A stretch of DNA of 28,278 bases from the NCBI GenBank assembly GCA_025980505.1, contig JAICXI010000001.1, positions 1 to 28,278 on the forward strand, given 5' to 3'. Position 1 is the stretch's first letter, and each line of letters begins with the position of its first letter. Shown here piece after piece: positions 7,806 to 14,846 of the stretch. The notes below the pieces were generated by a model. That model did not search any database, had not been told where the DNA came from, and saw nothing but the letters and a program-made list of their open reading frames with translations. Source of the DNA: a bacterium (GTDB lineage: Bacteria > Oederibacteriota > Muellerivitia > Muellerivitales > Muellerivitaceae). Both the position numbers and the translations under genes were made by a program.

Positions 7806-9772
7806 TGAAAATTATTTTATTTTTAATCCTGATTTGGTTTCCGACGATGAGCTGCTGGGCGCTGTCGCCCATGCAAAGCTTCCAGGACTTGGTGGCGGGT
7901 GAAGGAACCGATGGATTGAAAGATGGGCCTTTTTATTCGGCACTTTTTCATTCACCCACGGGATTGGCTCTTAATTCCAACGGAAGCAAGTTATATGTCG
8001 CCGATCGGGAAAACAACTGCATCCGGGTTGTAGACCTGGCCGCAGGAAACTATGTTTCCACTTTAACGGGCTGTCTTGAGGCGGGCTATTTGGATGGGCC
8101 CCTTTCCAAGGCACGGTGGAATGGACCCATTGGGTTGATTTACCTGCCGGGTGACCGCTTGGTGGTCAATGATACGGGCAACAAGAGGATCCGAGAGATC
8201 GATTTGCAGGAAAAAACGGTTCAAACGTTGGCTGGAAACGGTCAAACAGGACTCCAAGATGGAAAGGGTCTTCAAAATCCGTTGGGGCCCATTTGGAGCA
8301 TGGCTTACCTTCCCGCCCAAGATTCGGTTTATTTCACCCAGCCAGATTTTAAGGCACTCCGGCGGTTGAAATTGGGAAGCGGGGAAGTTTCGACTGTCTT
8401 TTCGGAGGAGCCACGGCTTCCCCGTCCCACGGCCCTTTTTGTCATGGACGAAAAAATCTATATCGCCGAAGGCGATGAGGGGCAGGTTTACGAACTCATT
8501 CCCCATGACAAGGTTGAAAAAATCGACGCGAGTGCTTTTGATTGGGTGTCTCTGGGAAAGGGCGGGAAGATATTGTGCCTTGCGGGTTCGGACGGGACTT
8601 TGTACGCCTTGCGTACCGATGAGCATTTCCCTTTGGTTCGGTTTTCACCTCAAGCAACTCCGGTGGGCCTTTTGACCGTTTGGGGGGGCCCAATCCAAGA
8701 TTCACTCTCCGGGACTTTCTTTAAGGATGTTTTATCCCCTTCGCCCATGGCCATGGTTGTCGATCCCCGTACGCCGCACAAATTTTATATCGCCCACCCT
8801 CTTTTAAATATTGTGACTTCTTTCCGTGACCTGTGTTTGACCGAACGGGGTGGACTTTGGAATTTAAACAAGGGAGGGCTTACCGACTTTGATTACCCTT
8901 TTTCAAAACCGCCGGGGGTATACCGTATTCTTCTGGTGGGCGATTCCCACATCATGACAATTGCGGGACAAGGACCAACGCTCTCCGTTTTCAAGGCGAA
9001 TATGGAGACGCTGGCCAAAAGGATGGAGCTGATGCTTAATACCCTCGCGGCCATGGAAGACCTACCAACCCGTTTTGAGGTGCTGACGGATGGGAGAGTT
9101 GCCGGCGAAGTCTTAAATCTGTGGCCCTATTATTCCGTTCCTGCGATCGCACAGAAGTACGATATTGACACAGTGCTTTTTTGTTTGACGCCTAACTACA
9201 CCGATTACGTGTATTTTCTCAGGCCTTTAACGAAGGAAGGTATTCCTTCCGAAAAGGACGACCCTGAATATATTTTAAAGCCGATCCAGGATAGGATTCC
9301 GGAAGGATTGCCGCGCCGATTTATCGAACTTTGTCAGGCAAAAAATTTGGTATCTATTGAGGGAAACCAATTTCATTTCTCTCCATTGGCGGATCTGGTT
9401 CAAGATTCCCAAATAAGAAAGTGTATGGTCGATCTCTATAGCCGCCCCTTGAAGTTACTGAAGGAAAAACTGGCTTCTCAAAAGACATCCGGCGGACATG
9501 CCGGAAATTTGGATATCTGTTTGATACCTTGGGCAAAATTTTACCCTTTTGAAAAGGAAAAACCCTTTTGGGAAGACGTACTCAAGGAAGTCGGAGGACC
9601 CTCCACGGATCTTTCCGACCTTTTGACGGCCTTTCGTGTTAGTTTTTATCCTCTTTCGGAGATAGATGGGAACGATCATTACACCGCCGAAGGACAGGGG
9701 CTGATTGCTTTTGTGTTGACCCAGGAATTGATTCGCCAGAAACTCTTTCCTTTTTCATCCTCTCAAAAATGA
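7805..9772 (+). CDS. Secreted NHL-propeller / SGNH-hydrolase fusion protein (paralogue 3)
   Basis: The protein is 655 aa and its ATG overlaps the preceding stop. The signal peptide is MKIILFLILIWFPTMSCWA. NHL blades cover about residues 22-320, for example SKLYVADRENNCIRVVDL and DRLVVNDTGNKRIREIDL. The SGNH domain has YRILLVGDSHI with Ser381, and SEIDGNDHYTAEG with Asp624-His625, so the expected catalytic residues are present. Phrases shared with paralogues 1 and 2 run along the whole length: ILLVGDS, KYDIDxVL, GIP, LKP/LKALPxRIP, SRPLKLLKEKL. Base composition is visibly more A/T-rich than the MBOAT gene, which may reflect a different history of this copy. It is the last gene of the operon. 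A secreted acyl-esterase or acyltransferase is the best reading, with unknown substrate. Confidence 0.8.
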   Translation: MKIILFLILIWFPTMSCWALSPMQSFQDLVAGEGTDGLKDGPFYSALFHSPTGLALNSNGSKLYVADRENNCIRVVDLAAGNYVSTLTGCLEAGYLDGPLSKARWNGPIGLIYLPGDRLVVNDTGNKRIREIDLQEKTVQTLAGNGQTGLQDGKGLQNPLGPIWSMAYLPAQDSVYFTQPDFKALRRLKLGSGEVSTVFSEEPRLPRPTALFVMDEKIYIAEGDEGQVYELIPHDKVEKIDASAFDWVSLGKGGKILCLAGSDGTLYALRTDEHFPLVRFSPQATPVGLLTVWGGPIQDSLSGTFFKDVLSPSPMAMVVDPRTPHKFYIAHPLLNIVTSFRDLCLTERGGLWNLNKGGLTDFDYPFSKPPGVYRILLVGDSHIMTIAGQGPTLSVFKANMETLAKRMELMLNTLAAMEDLPTRFEVLTDGRVAGEVLNLWPYYSVPAIAQKYDIDTVLFCLTPNYTDYVYFLRPLTKEGIPSEKDDPEYILKPIQDRIPEGLPRRFIELCQAKNLVSIEGNQFHFSPLADLVQDSQIRKCMVDLYSRPLKLLKEKLASQKTSGGHAGNLDICLIPWAKFYPFEKEKPFWEDVLKEVGGPSTDLSDLLTAFRVSFYPLSEIDGNDHYTAEGQGLIAFVLTQELIRQKLFPFSSSQK

Positions 9773-9823
9773 TTTCCTTCCGCAGAACTCCAAAAAATTT
9801 TTGACAAGTTTGATATTTTCTGA
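9773..9823 (+). pseudogene. Vestigial 3' end of a second copy of the small secreted gene
   Basis: Directly after the stop of the third NHL-SGNH gene, the DNA reads FPSAE-LQKIFDKFDIF-stop. The intact gene ending at 7805 has EPSDEALQKAFDKFDLF-stop. The two are also close at DNA level (CTCCAAAAA then a shared TTTGACAAGTT). No start or upstream body remains. This is what is left if the [NHL-SGNH + small secreted protein] pair was duplicated and the second small gene was then deleted. Confidence 0.65.
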
Positions 9824-9982
9824 AGGTTAAATCTTTAAATTTCCCTACAAATGAGGCTATTTTCCAGGTTATTTAATTAGGAAATCGGTATCCTTTTGAA
9901 TACAATCTCCACCTAGCCGGTCGAGTTGCTTTATTGCCCTATCAATGACCCGCCCGAATTGATTCATCCCAAGGAGATTGAT

Positions 9983-11287
9983 ATGAAATTTAGAATTTTA
10001 GGAGTAATCCTCCTCCTGGCCGGGTCTTCCATTCTGATGATCGGTTGCCCCGGCAGCAGTCCCAGTTCCCCCGCAGCCCCCACGGCGACGCCCACCTTCA
10101 CGAACACGGTCTGCATGAACGCCAGCGGCACGCCTTGTACTTCCACGCCGACTTTCACCTTCACGGATACGGCCACGGCCACGGATACGGTGACGGATAC
10201 GGCCACGGGCACGCCGACCCATACGGCTACCGCCACTTATACCCGGACGGAAACGGGTACGCCGACGGATACGGCGACATCCACGGCGACCGGTACGCCG
10301 ACGAACACGGCGACCGTAACCGACACCCCCACGGTCACCCCTACTCCAACCGATACCTTAAGCCCCACGCCGACGGGCTCCGATACGCCCACTTTTACGG
10401 CCACCTCCACGGTCACTTTCACCCCAACGCGGACGGCCACGGACACCGCCACAGCCACCAACACGGTCTTCTCATGCGCGTCCACCGATACCTTCACCCC
10501 GACGCCTTCCGGCGGCAATTCCATTTCCGTGACCGTGCACGTGACGGGCGGGACGATCAACGCTTCCCATCCTGTTTTTGTCCATGTGGACAACACCTCC
10601 CTGGGAAGCCCGACGACCTCGTTTGAGGGAAACGCGAACATCCTATCCAATAACGGCGTCAATAAGTTCACCGGAATTCCGTCGGGTAGTGACGCCAGCT
10701 GCATTGTGGCGGCTTTCTTTGACCCCGCCAATGCGATCAACCCTTATAAGGCCGATCATGGCGGCGACATCAATGTGGGGGGGTATTTTGTGGGCTGGAA
10801 CGGGTCCTCCACCGGCACCTGCAGTTTCGGTTCCCTGACGGCGGTCACCGCTTCCAGCAGCGCGGGAGTGTCCCTTTACCTTGGAACCACTTGCGTGGTA
10901 AACGGCTTAAGCGGCGCCTTGTCCTACACCGGGAGCGGAACGGTGGATAACTGCCGGTCGATCGTTGTGCAGATTTCCACCGGCGGACCCTCTTTTTCGA
11001 ACTTCAACGCCGGGATGGTGACCAATGGGATTAGCACGCCTTTCGCCACTACCTCCGGCAATTCCCAAAGGTATGACATCATTCCCAATAACCAGTACAT
11101 CGGGGGAGGGGACCCAACGTCTTATTACATCAGGGCCTATTATGATTCCAACGCGACCGGAGGTTGGTCCAACCCGCCTTCCGCGGGGGAGCCTTGCAAA
11201 CAGTTGACGGGGACCTTTACCACCTCCAGCGCGCAACAAGCGGGGTTAAACATCACCTTCAGCGATACGGATAGTTGCGGTAATTAA
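9983..11287 (+). CDS. Lipoprotein with Thr-rich stalk and C-terminal beta-sandwich-like domains (copy 1)
   Basis: The protein is 434 aa, with the ATG at 9983 and AAGGAGA 5 nt upstream. A lipoprotein signal ends SSILMIG|C, so Cys20 would be lipidated. A Ser/Pro patch and CMNASGTPC lead into about 120 residues of repeats of the type T-x-T-[AP]-T. This is a stiff, probably O-glycosylated or extended surface stalk. It is closed by a second Cys and FTPTPSGG. From about residue 180 on are two similar stretches, each a beta-rich unit with G-rich turns and paired Cys (ISVTVHVTGGTINASHPVFV and LSGALSYTGSGTVDNC), resembling carboxypeptidase-regulatory or Ig-like modules. A TACAAT at 9901-9906 is a possible -10. 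It is a tandem paralogue of the next gene. The function is unknown, with surface display the likely role. Confidence 0.8.
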   Translation: MKFRILGVILLLAGSSILMIGCPGSSPSSPAAPTATPTFTNTVCMNASGTPCTSTPTFTFTDTATATDTVTDTATGTPTHTATATYTRTETGTPTDTATSTATGTPTNTATVTDTPTVTPTPTDTLSPTPTGSDTPTFTATSTVTFTPTRTATDTATATNTVFSCASTDTFTPTPSGGNSISVTVHVTGGTINASHPVFVHVDNTSLGSPTTSFEGNANILSNNGVNKFTGIPSGSDASCIVAAFFDPANAINPYKADHGGDINVGGYFVGWNGSSTGTCSFGSLTAVTASSSAGVSLYLGTTCVVNGLSGALSYTGSGTVDNCRSIVVQISTGGPSFSNFNAGMVTNGISTPFATTSGNSQRYDIIPNNQYIGGGDPTSYYIRAYYDSNATGGWSNPPSAGEPCKQLTGTFTTSSAQQAGLNITFSDTDSCGN

Positions 11288-11300
11288 TACCAAGGTTAAA

Positions 11301-11334
11301 GGCCCGGTTCCTATTGAGGAGCCGGGCCTTTTTT
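11301..11334 (+). terminator. Rho-independent terminator after lipoprotein copy 1
   Basis: GGCCCGGTTCC pairs with GGAGCCGGGCC (11 bp with one G-U pair), has a 6-nt loop, and is followed by six T. It lies 14 nt after the stop codon. Confidence 0.92.
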
Positions 11335-11741
11335 GTTTGTGAAGCCGGTTAAGGCCCGCAGTCTTTAAGAAAAACCTTTTGGACCCACCTTCCAATCGCT
11401 AGGCCGACATCCTTTCGCCTTAACTATTCTTGGCAGCCGTCCCTATTCCATAGCCCCTCGCGGAAAGTTTTTCCTTCCGTGATCGAACGAAAAGGGGTTT
11501 TAAACATTCACTTCCAAATTGGATGTAATTTCCTCACGGAAATAAACGTTGAAAATGGAATGTTTCTTTCGGCCGCCGCCACTGCTCCATCCCCGCCTCA
11601 CCCCTAATTTCCACCCCCGGGGTTGATATTACTTTGGAAAGAAGCCGGGGATAATCCTTTGGGTTAAAGGAAAACATCAGGTTGCCGCCGGTCCCTTGAG
11701 GTAGGCCCCAACCCTTCCATTCAAATCCCAAGGAGAAACTT
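11335..11741. other. Intergenic stretch between the two lipoprotein genes
   Basis: I see no gene in these 407 bases. The right part holds TTGATA near 11622 and GATAAT near 11650, a promoter-like pair with a gap too long for a normal sigma-70 promoter. It ends in the AAGGAGA ribosome-binding site of the second lipoprotein. Confidence 0.5.
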
Positions 11742-12968
11742 ATGAAAGTTCGCTTGTTTGGAGCCTTTTCACTTCTCGCTTTTGCCTCCATCCTGGTCAC
11801 CGGCTGTCCCGGCAACAGTCCCACTTCCCCGGCGGCACCCACCGCCACCTTCACCTTTACCGATACGCCCTGCATGAATGCCGGCGGCACGCCCTGCACC
11901 TCCACGCCAACCTTCACGGACACGGATACGGCCACGGACACGGCCACCGGCACGCCGACCAGCACCGGGACCAGCACCTATACCAGGACCTTCACCTTTA
12001 CGGCCACCGATACGGCCACCGCCACTTCCACGGGGACGCCGACCAGTACGCCCACGGTTACCGATACCCCGACCATCACGGATACGCCGACCGAGACCTT
12101 GAGCCCCACCCCGACGGGTTCGGATACGGCGACCTTCACGCGAACCAGCACGCCTTCGTCGACACCAACCAAAACATCAACCAATACACCTGTCGTGCCG
12201 ACCAACACGGCTACCCTGTGTCCCACCCAAAGCTTCACGCCGACCCCCCTTGCTAACGGCTATTCCATCTCGGGAAGCGTCGGTTTTTCGGGAACTGGGG
12301 TGAACGGATCCCACCCCCTCCAAGTCGTGGCTTTTGATACGAATGGAAACAATGGAAACCCCTACGACCTGGTGACCACCAACAACAGTTCCTATACAAT
12401 CCAGGGACTTTCGGCGGGCGCCACTTATATGGTTGTGGCCTTCTTCAACCCCTCCGTCACCGGGTTTAGCTGGCCCCCGGCGCTGGGCAGCTATGCCGCG
12501 ATGTATGGGACCTCCTCCTGCACCGTCAGCCTTGCGTCGCCCATCATCGTGAGCGGTGCCATGACCAGCAAGAACGTCACGATTGGGACCGCCAATCTCA
12601 TCAACGGTTACGGCGGGACCGCCAGTTACAGCGGAAGCTTGGGACGCGTGGATGGGTGCCATGGAATCATCGTCGAGCTTTTCCCGACCGGCACGACGCT
12701 TTACGGCGCTTCCAACAGCGTTACGGCCGTCAGCAGCAACAACGACGCCTATGTGCAAACCAACGGAGGGAGTTTCACCCTGGTGGGGGGCAAGGGCGGC
12801 GGTAACGCCTGCGCCGGCCAAACGGTGAACATCCTGGCCTACTATAACGCGGGGACAGGGGGCTGTTGCGGCATCCAGTCCGGCGACCCCTATGTGTTCC
12901 TGCAAAACCAGGCTTCCGGCACCTCGCCGAGCCTCACGATCAGCCTGACGGATTCCCAAACTTATTGA
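11742..12968 (+). CDS. Lipoprotein with Thr-rich stalk and C-terminal beta-sandwich-like domains (copy 2)
   Basis: The protein is 408 aa, with the ATG at 11742 after AAGGAGA. The signal ends ASILVTG|CPGNSPTSPAAPTAT, nearly the same as copy 1 (CPGSSPSSPAAPTAT). The same CMNAGGTPC pair, then about 105 residues of T-x-T-[AP]-T repeats, then LCPTQSFTPTP follow. The C-terminal part has NGYSISGSVGFSGTGVNGSHPL and later NGYGGTASYSGSLGRVDGCHGI, which parallel the two units of copy 1 but have diverged much more than the N-terminus. The pattern fits a tandem duplication with a conserved anchor and stalk and fast-changing display domains. It has its own terminator and upstream gap, so it is probably transcribed alone. 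The function is unknown. Confidence 0.8.
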   Translation: MKVRLFGAFSLLAFASILVTGCPGNSPTSPAAPTATFTFTDTPCMNAGGTPCTSTPTFTDTDTATDTATGTPTSTGTSTYTRTFTFTATDTATATSTGTPTSTPTVTDTPTITDTPTETLSPTPTGSDTATFTRTSTPSSTPTKTSTNTPVVPTNTATLCPTQSFTPTPLANGYSISGSVGFSGTGVNGSHPLQVVAFDTNGNNGNPYDLVTTNNSSYTIQGLSAGATYMVVAFFNPSVTGFSWPPALGSYAAMYGTSSCTVSLASPIIVSGAMTSKNVTIGTANLINGYGGTASYSGSLGRVDGCHGIIVELFPTGTTLYGASNSVTAVSSNNDAYVQTNGGSFTLVGGKGGGNACAGQTVNILAYYNAGTGGCCGIQSGDPYVFLQNQASGTSPSLTISLTDSQTY

Positions 12969-12992
12969 ACCGGGCGAAAGAACGGGTTTTAC

Positions 12993-13023
12993 AAAGCCCG
13001 GGCCGAAAGGCCCGGGCTTTTTT
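12993..13023 (+). terminator. Rho-independent terminator after lipoprotein copy 2
   Basis: AAAGCCCGGGCC and GGCCCGGGCTTT form a perfect 12-bp stem with a GAAA tetraloop, followed by a T run, 25 nt after the stop codon. Confidence 0.95.
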
Positions 13024-13121
13024 ATTTGGGTTTTTCACGGTCGGATGTTCCTTGAAATGGGCCTTTTTTCCGAATAAACTACGTCCCCCAAAGGGCGGGT
13101 CCGCCCGCGCTTGACGACCTT

Positions 13122-13198
13122 GGACATTTAGCTCAGCTGGTTAGAGCGTCGCGTTCACATCGCGAAGGTCACTGGTTCGAGTCCAGTAATGTCCACCA
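13122..13198 (+). tRNA. tRNA-Val (anticodon CAC)
   Basis: The 77-nt cloverleaf reads directly. The acceptor stem is GGACATT with AATGTCC, and the D arm is GCTCAGCTGGTTAGAGC. The anticodon stem TCGCG/CGCGA holds loop TTCACAT with CAC at 13156-13158. The T arm is CTGG-TTCGAGT-CCAG, the discriminator is A, and the 3' CCA is encoded. It reads GUG valine codons. Confidence 0.96.
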
Positions 13199-13201
13199 TC
13201 C

Positions 13202-13239
13202 AAACCCGTACTTCCCGTTAGGGAAGTACGGGTTTTTTT
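13202..13239 (+). terminator. Rho-independent terminator after tRNA-Val
   Basis: CCCGTACTTCCC and GGGAAGTACGGG form a perfect 12-bp stem with loop GTTA, flanked by AAA and seven T. It starts a few bases after the tRNA CCA end. Confidence 0.95.
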
Positions 13240-13274
13240 ATTGGGACAGGACTGGAGGAGAACCAGGAAGGGGT

Positions 13275-13347
13275 ATGGGGAAGGCTTCCCCATGCCGTTG
13301 AAAGGGGTCCACAGGGGGGATTTCCCCTGTGGGAGCGAAGCGAGGTT
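13275..13347. repeat. REP-like two-hairpin intergenic repeat (copy A)
   Basis: Two hairpins lie in a row. ATGGGGAA/TTCCCCAT has a 3-nt loop (13275-13293), and CCACAGGGG/CCCCTGTGG has a 6-nt loop (13309-13332). They are followed by GAGCGAAGCGAGG. The same layout with related sequence occurs at 19746-19809. No long T run follows, so this is not a plain terminator. Confidence 0.6.
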
Positions 13348-13460
13348 CGATGTCCGTCATGGCCACCACCTGAACCGCCCTCCCCGGAAGAAGAGGAGCG
13401 GTTTTTGGTTGGGAGGGATGCCAACCTGACACTTCTCATGGTCCATCCGCCGCCCTCTGC

Positions 13461-13466
13461 TACAAT
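13461..13466 (+). promoter_or_regulatory. Extended -10 box just before the SRAP gene; probable leaderless mRNA
   Basis: TACAAT preceded by TGC gives an extended -10 (TGnTACAAT). The ATG at 13473 begins 7 nt after the box, about where transcription would start, and there is no Shine-Dalgarno between them. No good -35 is seen, which extended -10 promoters can tolerate. Confidence 0.5.
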
Positions 13467-13472
13467 ACCCGC

Positions 13473-14156
13473 ATGTGCTCGCGATTCGTCCTTAAAAGCA
13501 CCTCGAAAACCGTCGCCCGCTTGCTCCAATTGGAGAAAACCCTCGATTGGAAACCCCGCTATAACGTGGCGCCTTCCCAGAAGATCCCGGCGGTCCTCCG
13601 TCCCTTGGGCAACAAGCAACGGGAGATGAAGCTTCTGCAGTGGGGGTTCGTGGCTTCCTGGACCCAGGGCGGGAGGCTTTTGGTGAACGTGCAAAGCGAG
13701 AACATCGGCGAGAAACCCCTCTTGGCCGAATCCTTTGAGAAGTGGCGCTGCCTCATTCCCGCTTTTTACGAGTGGCGGCACGAAGCCAGGGAAACCCGGC
13801 CCTACTATATCCGGATGAAGGACGGGCAACCTTTCGCTTTGGCCGGTTTATGGGCCCCCCAAAAATTGGAGGACAAGACGCTGGAAGTCTGCGCCATCCT
13901 GACCACCACGCCCAACGAAGTGGTGCGGGTGGTCCACGACCGGATGCCGGTGATCGTGGGCCCCCGGCATTACGACCTGTGGCTCAATTCGGAGGATGTG
14001 CGGGATTTCCGGGAGATCGAAAAGCTCTTCCGCCCTTACCCGGCAGACGGGATGGAAGTCCGCCAGGTAAGCGCCTGGGTCAACAACGTCGCGCATGACG
14101 ACGAGAAATGCATCGAGCCGTCCAACGAGCCCGAAACGATGTCCTTCGACTTCTAA
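13473..14156 (+). CDS. SRAP-family DNA-protein crosslink protein (YedK/HMCES type)
   Basis: The protein is 227 aa, as expected for the family. It covalently traps abasic sites in single-stranded DNA. Cys2, exposed after Met removal (MCSRF), forms the thiazolidine link. Family residues are visible: RYNVAPSQ (about 29-36), LLQWGFVASW, Asn72 in the NVQSENIGEKP block, Glu100 in CLIPAFYEW, and His155 in HDRMPVIV. The usual NARxE is NVQSE here, so the Arg is replaced. The IPAFYEW segment lacks the 'DG' often seen before FYEW. The main catalytic residues are intact. The gene stands alone between the tRNA/REP region and convergent queD. Confidence 0.92.
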   Translation: MCSRFVLKSTSKTVARLLQLEKTLDWKPRYNVAPSQKIPAVLRPLGNKQREMKLLQWGFVASWTQGGRLLVNVQSENIGEKPLLAESFEKWRCLIPAFYEWRHEARETRPYYIRMKDGQPFALAGLWAPQKLEDKTLEVCAILTTTPNEVVRVVHDRMPVIVGPRHYDLWLNSEDVRDFREIEKLFRPYPADGMEVRQVSAWVNNVAHDDEKCIEPSNEPETMSFDF

Positions 14157-14231
14157 ACAGGCCCTTCAATAACCCAAACCCGCTGGGCTCGCGGCGGCGC
14201 CTTTGGCATTCCCAAGGCGGCTTGGAAAATC

Positions 14232-14699
14232 CTATTTCCGGTTTCCACGGAAGACGGCGGAATTGTCGGGCGTTTCCCAAAGCCCCACTTCGGCCAAGCG
14301 GACCTTCTCCCTTTGGAGGGACGGCTCCAACAGCTTCCAAATGACCTGGGCCATGTTTTCAGCGGTGGGTTGGAAAGCCGGGTTGGTTTTAAAAGGCTCC
14401 ACTTCCTTGTTGATGAAACGGTGGTCGAAGCGGGCGAAAACCTCCCTTTTCAGGATCTCCTTCAGCACGCGGAAATCCATCACGAACCCCGTGGAGGGGT
14501 CCACCCGCCCCCGCACCGCCACCCTCAGCCGGTAGGAATGGCCGTGGGGATAATGGGAGGCCTTGGGGTCGTCCTTGCGGTAACCCGAGCATTTCCGGAA
14601 GACCTCCAGGTTCTTGGCGCGGTCCCATTTTGGATTATGCAGGTAATGGGCGGCCTCGAAGGTGATTTCCTTGGCGATTTCAGCTGGAATTTTTTCCAT
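14232..14699 (-). CDS. queD: 6-carboxy-5,6,7,8-tetrahydropterin synthase (QueD/PTPS family)
   Basis: The protein is 155 aa, read from the ATG at 14699 with GAGG 7 nt upstream. The frame continues upstream, but that part has no family similarity. The family converts dihydroneopterin triphosphate to 6-carboxytetrahydropterin, the second step of queuosine/7-deazaguanine synthesis. Zinc ligands are His18 (FEAAHYL) and His52 and His54 (PHGHSYRL). The catalytic Cys37 lies in RKCSGY, with Asp92-His93 (FDHRFIN) and Glu142 (GLWETP). Between Cys37 and HGH are 14 residues where the common form has about three (KC..LHGH), so there is an insertion. No queC, queE or queF is beside it. A pterin-synthase role is possible, but QueD is more likely in bacteria. 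Confidence 0.9.
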   Translation of the reverse strand: MEKIPAEIAKEITFEAAHYLHNPKWDRAKNLEVFRKCSGYRKDDPKASHYPHGHSYRLRVAVRGRVDPSTGFVMDFRVLKEILKREVFARFDHRFINKEVEPFKTNPAFQPTAENMAQVIWKLLEPSLQREKVRLAEVGLWETPDNSAVFRGNRK

Positions 14700-14813
14700 A
14701 AAAACCTCATGCGAAATGAACTTGAAAGGCCCCGTCCACCGCTGCTTTGACGACCCGGTTAGTTTCCGGATCGATTTTTTTGACCGGCCGCCCGGTTTTA
14801 TCAAGGCTTGAAT

Positions 14814-14846
14814 CCCTTTGCGTCTCGGCGTCCTTGCGTCAAAGGG
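14814..14846. repeat. CTTGGYGTC-type dispersed repeat at the end of the NAD synthetase gene
   Basis: CCCTTTG and CAAAGGG bracket GCGTCTCGGCGTCCTTGCGT. The nadE stop codon (14839-14841) lies within it. Related GTC-CTTGG-GTC patterns occur near 19864-19956, 22829-22875 and 26433-26457. Confidence 0.4.

Noticed and set aside
2811..9772. Calling the operon a true dlt (D-alanylation) operon
   Set aside because: There is no DltA ligase or DltC carrier, and the SGNH proteins cannot be shown to be DltD. Only the microprotein motif and the MBOAT/SGNH pairing are shared.
10150..10510. Possible CRISPR or tandem noncoding repeat
   Set aside because: Units are irregular, there are no equal spacers, and the stretch is inside a coherent coding frame.
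10045..10626. A plus-strand frame rich in His-Gly-Tyr (HGHGYGDGYGH) and minus-strand Val-rich frames over the lipoprotein stalk
   Set aside because: These are other-frame readings of the Thr-codon repeat. The lipoprotein frame has the signal peptide, ribosome-binding site, terminator and a paralogue.
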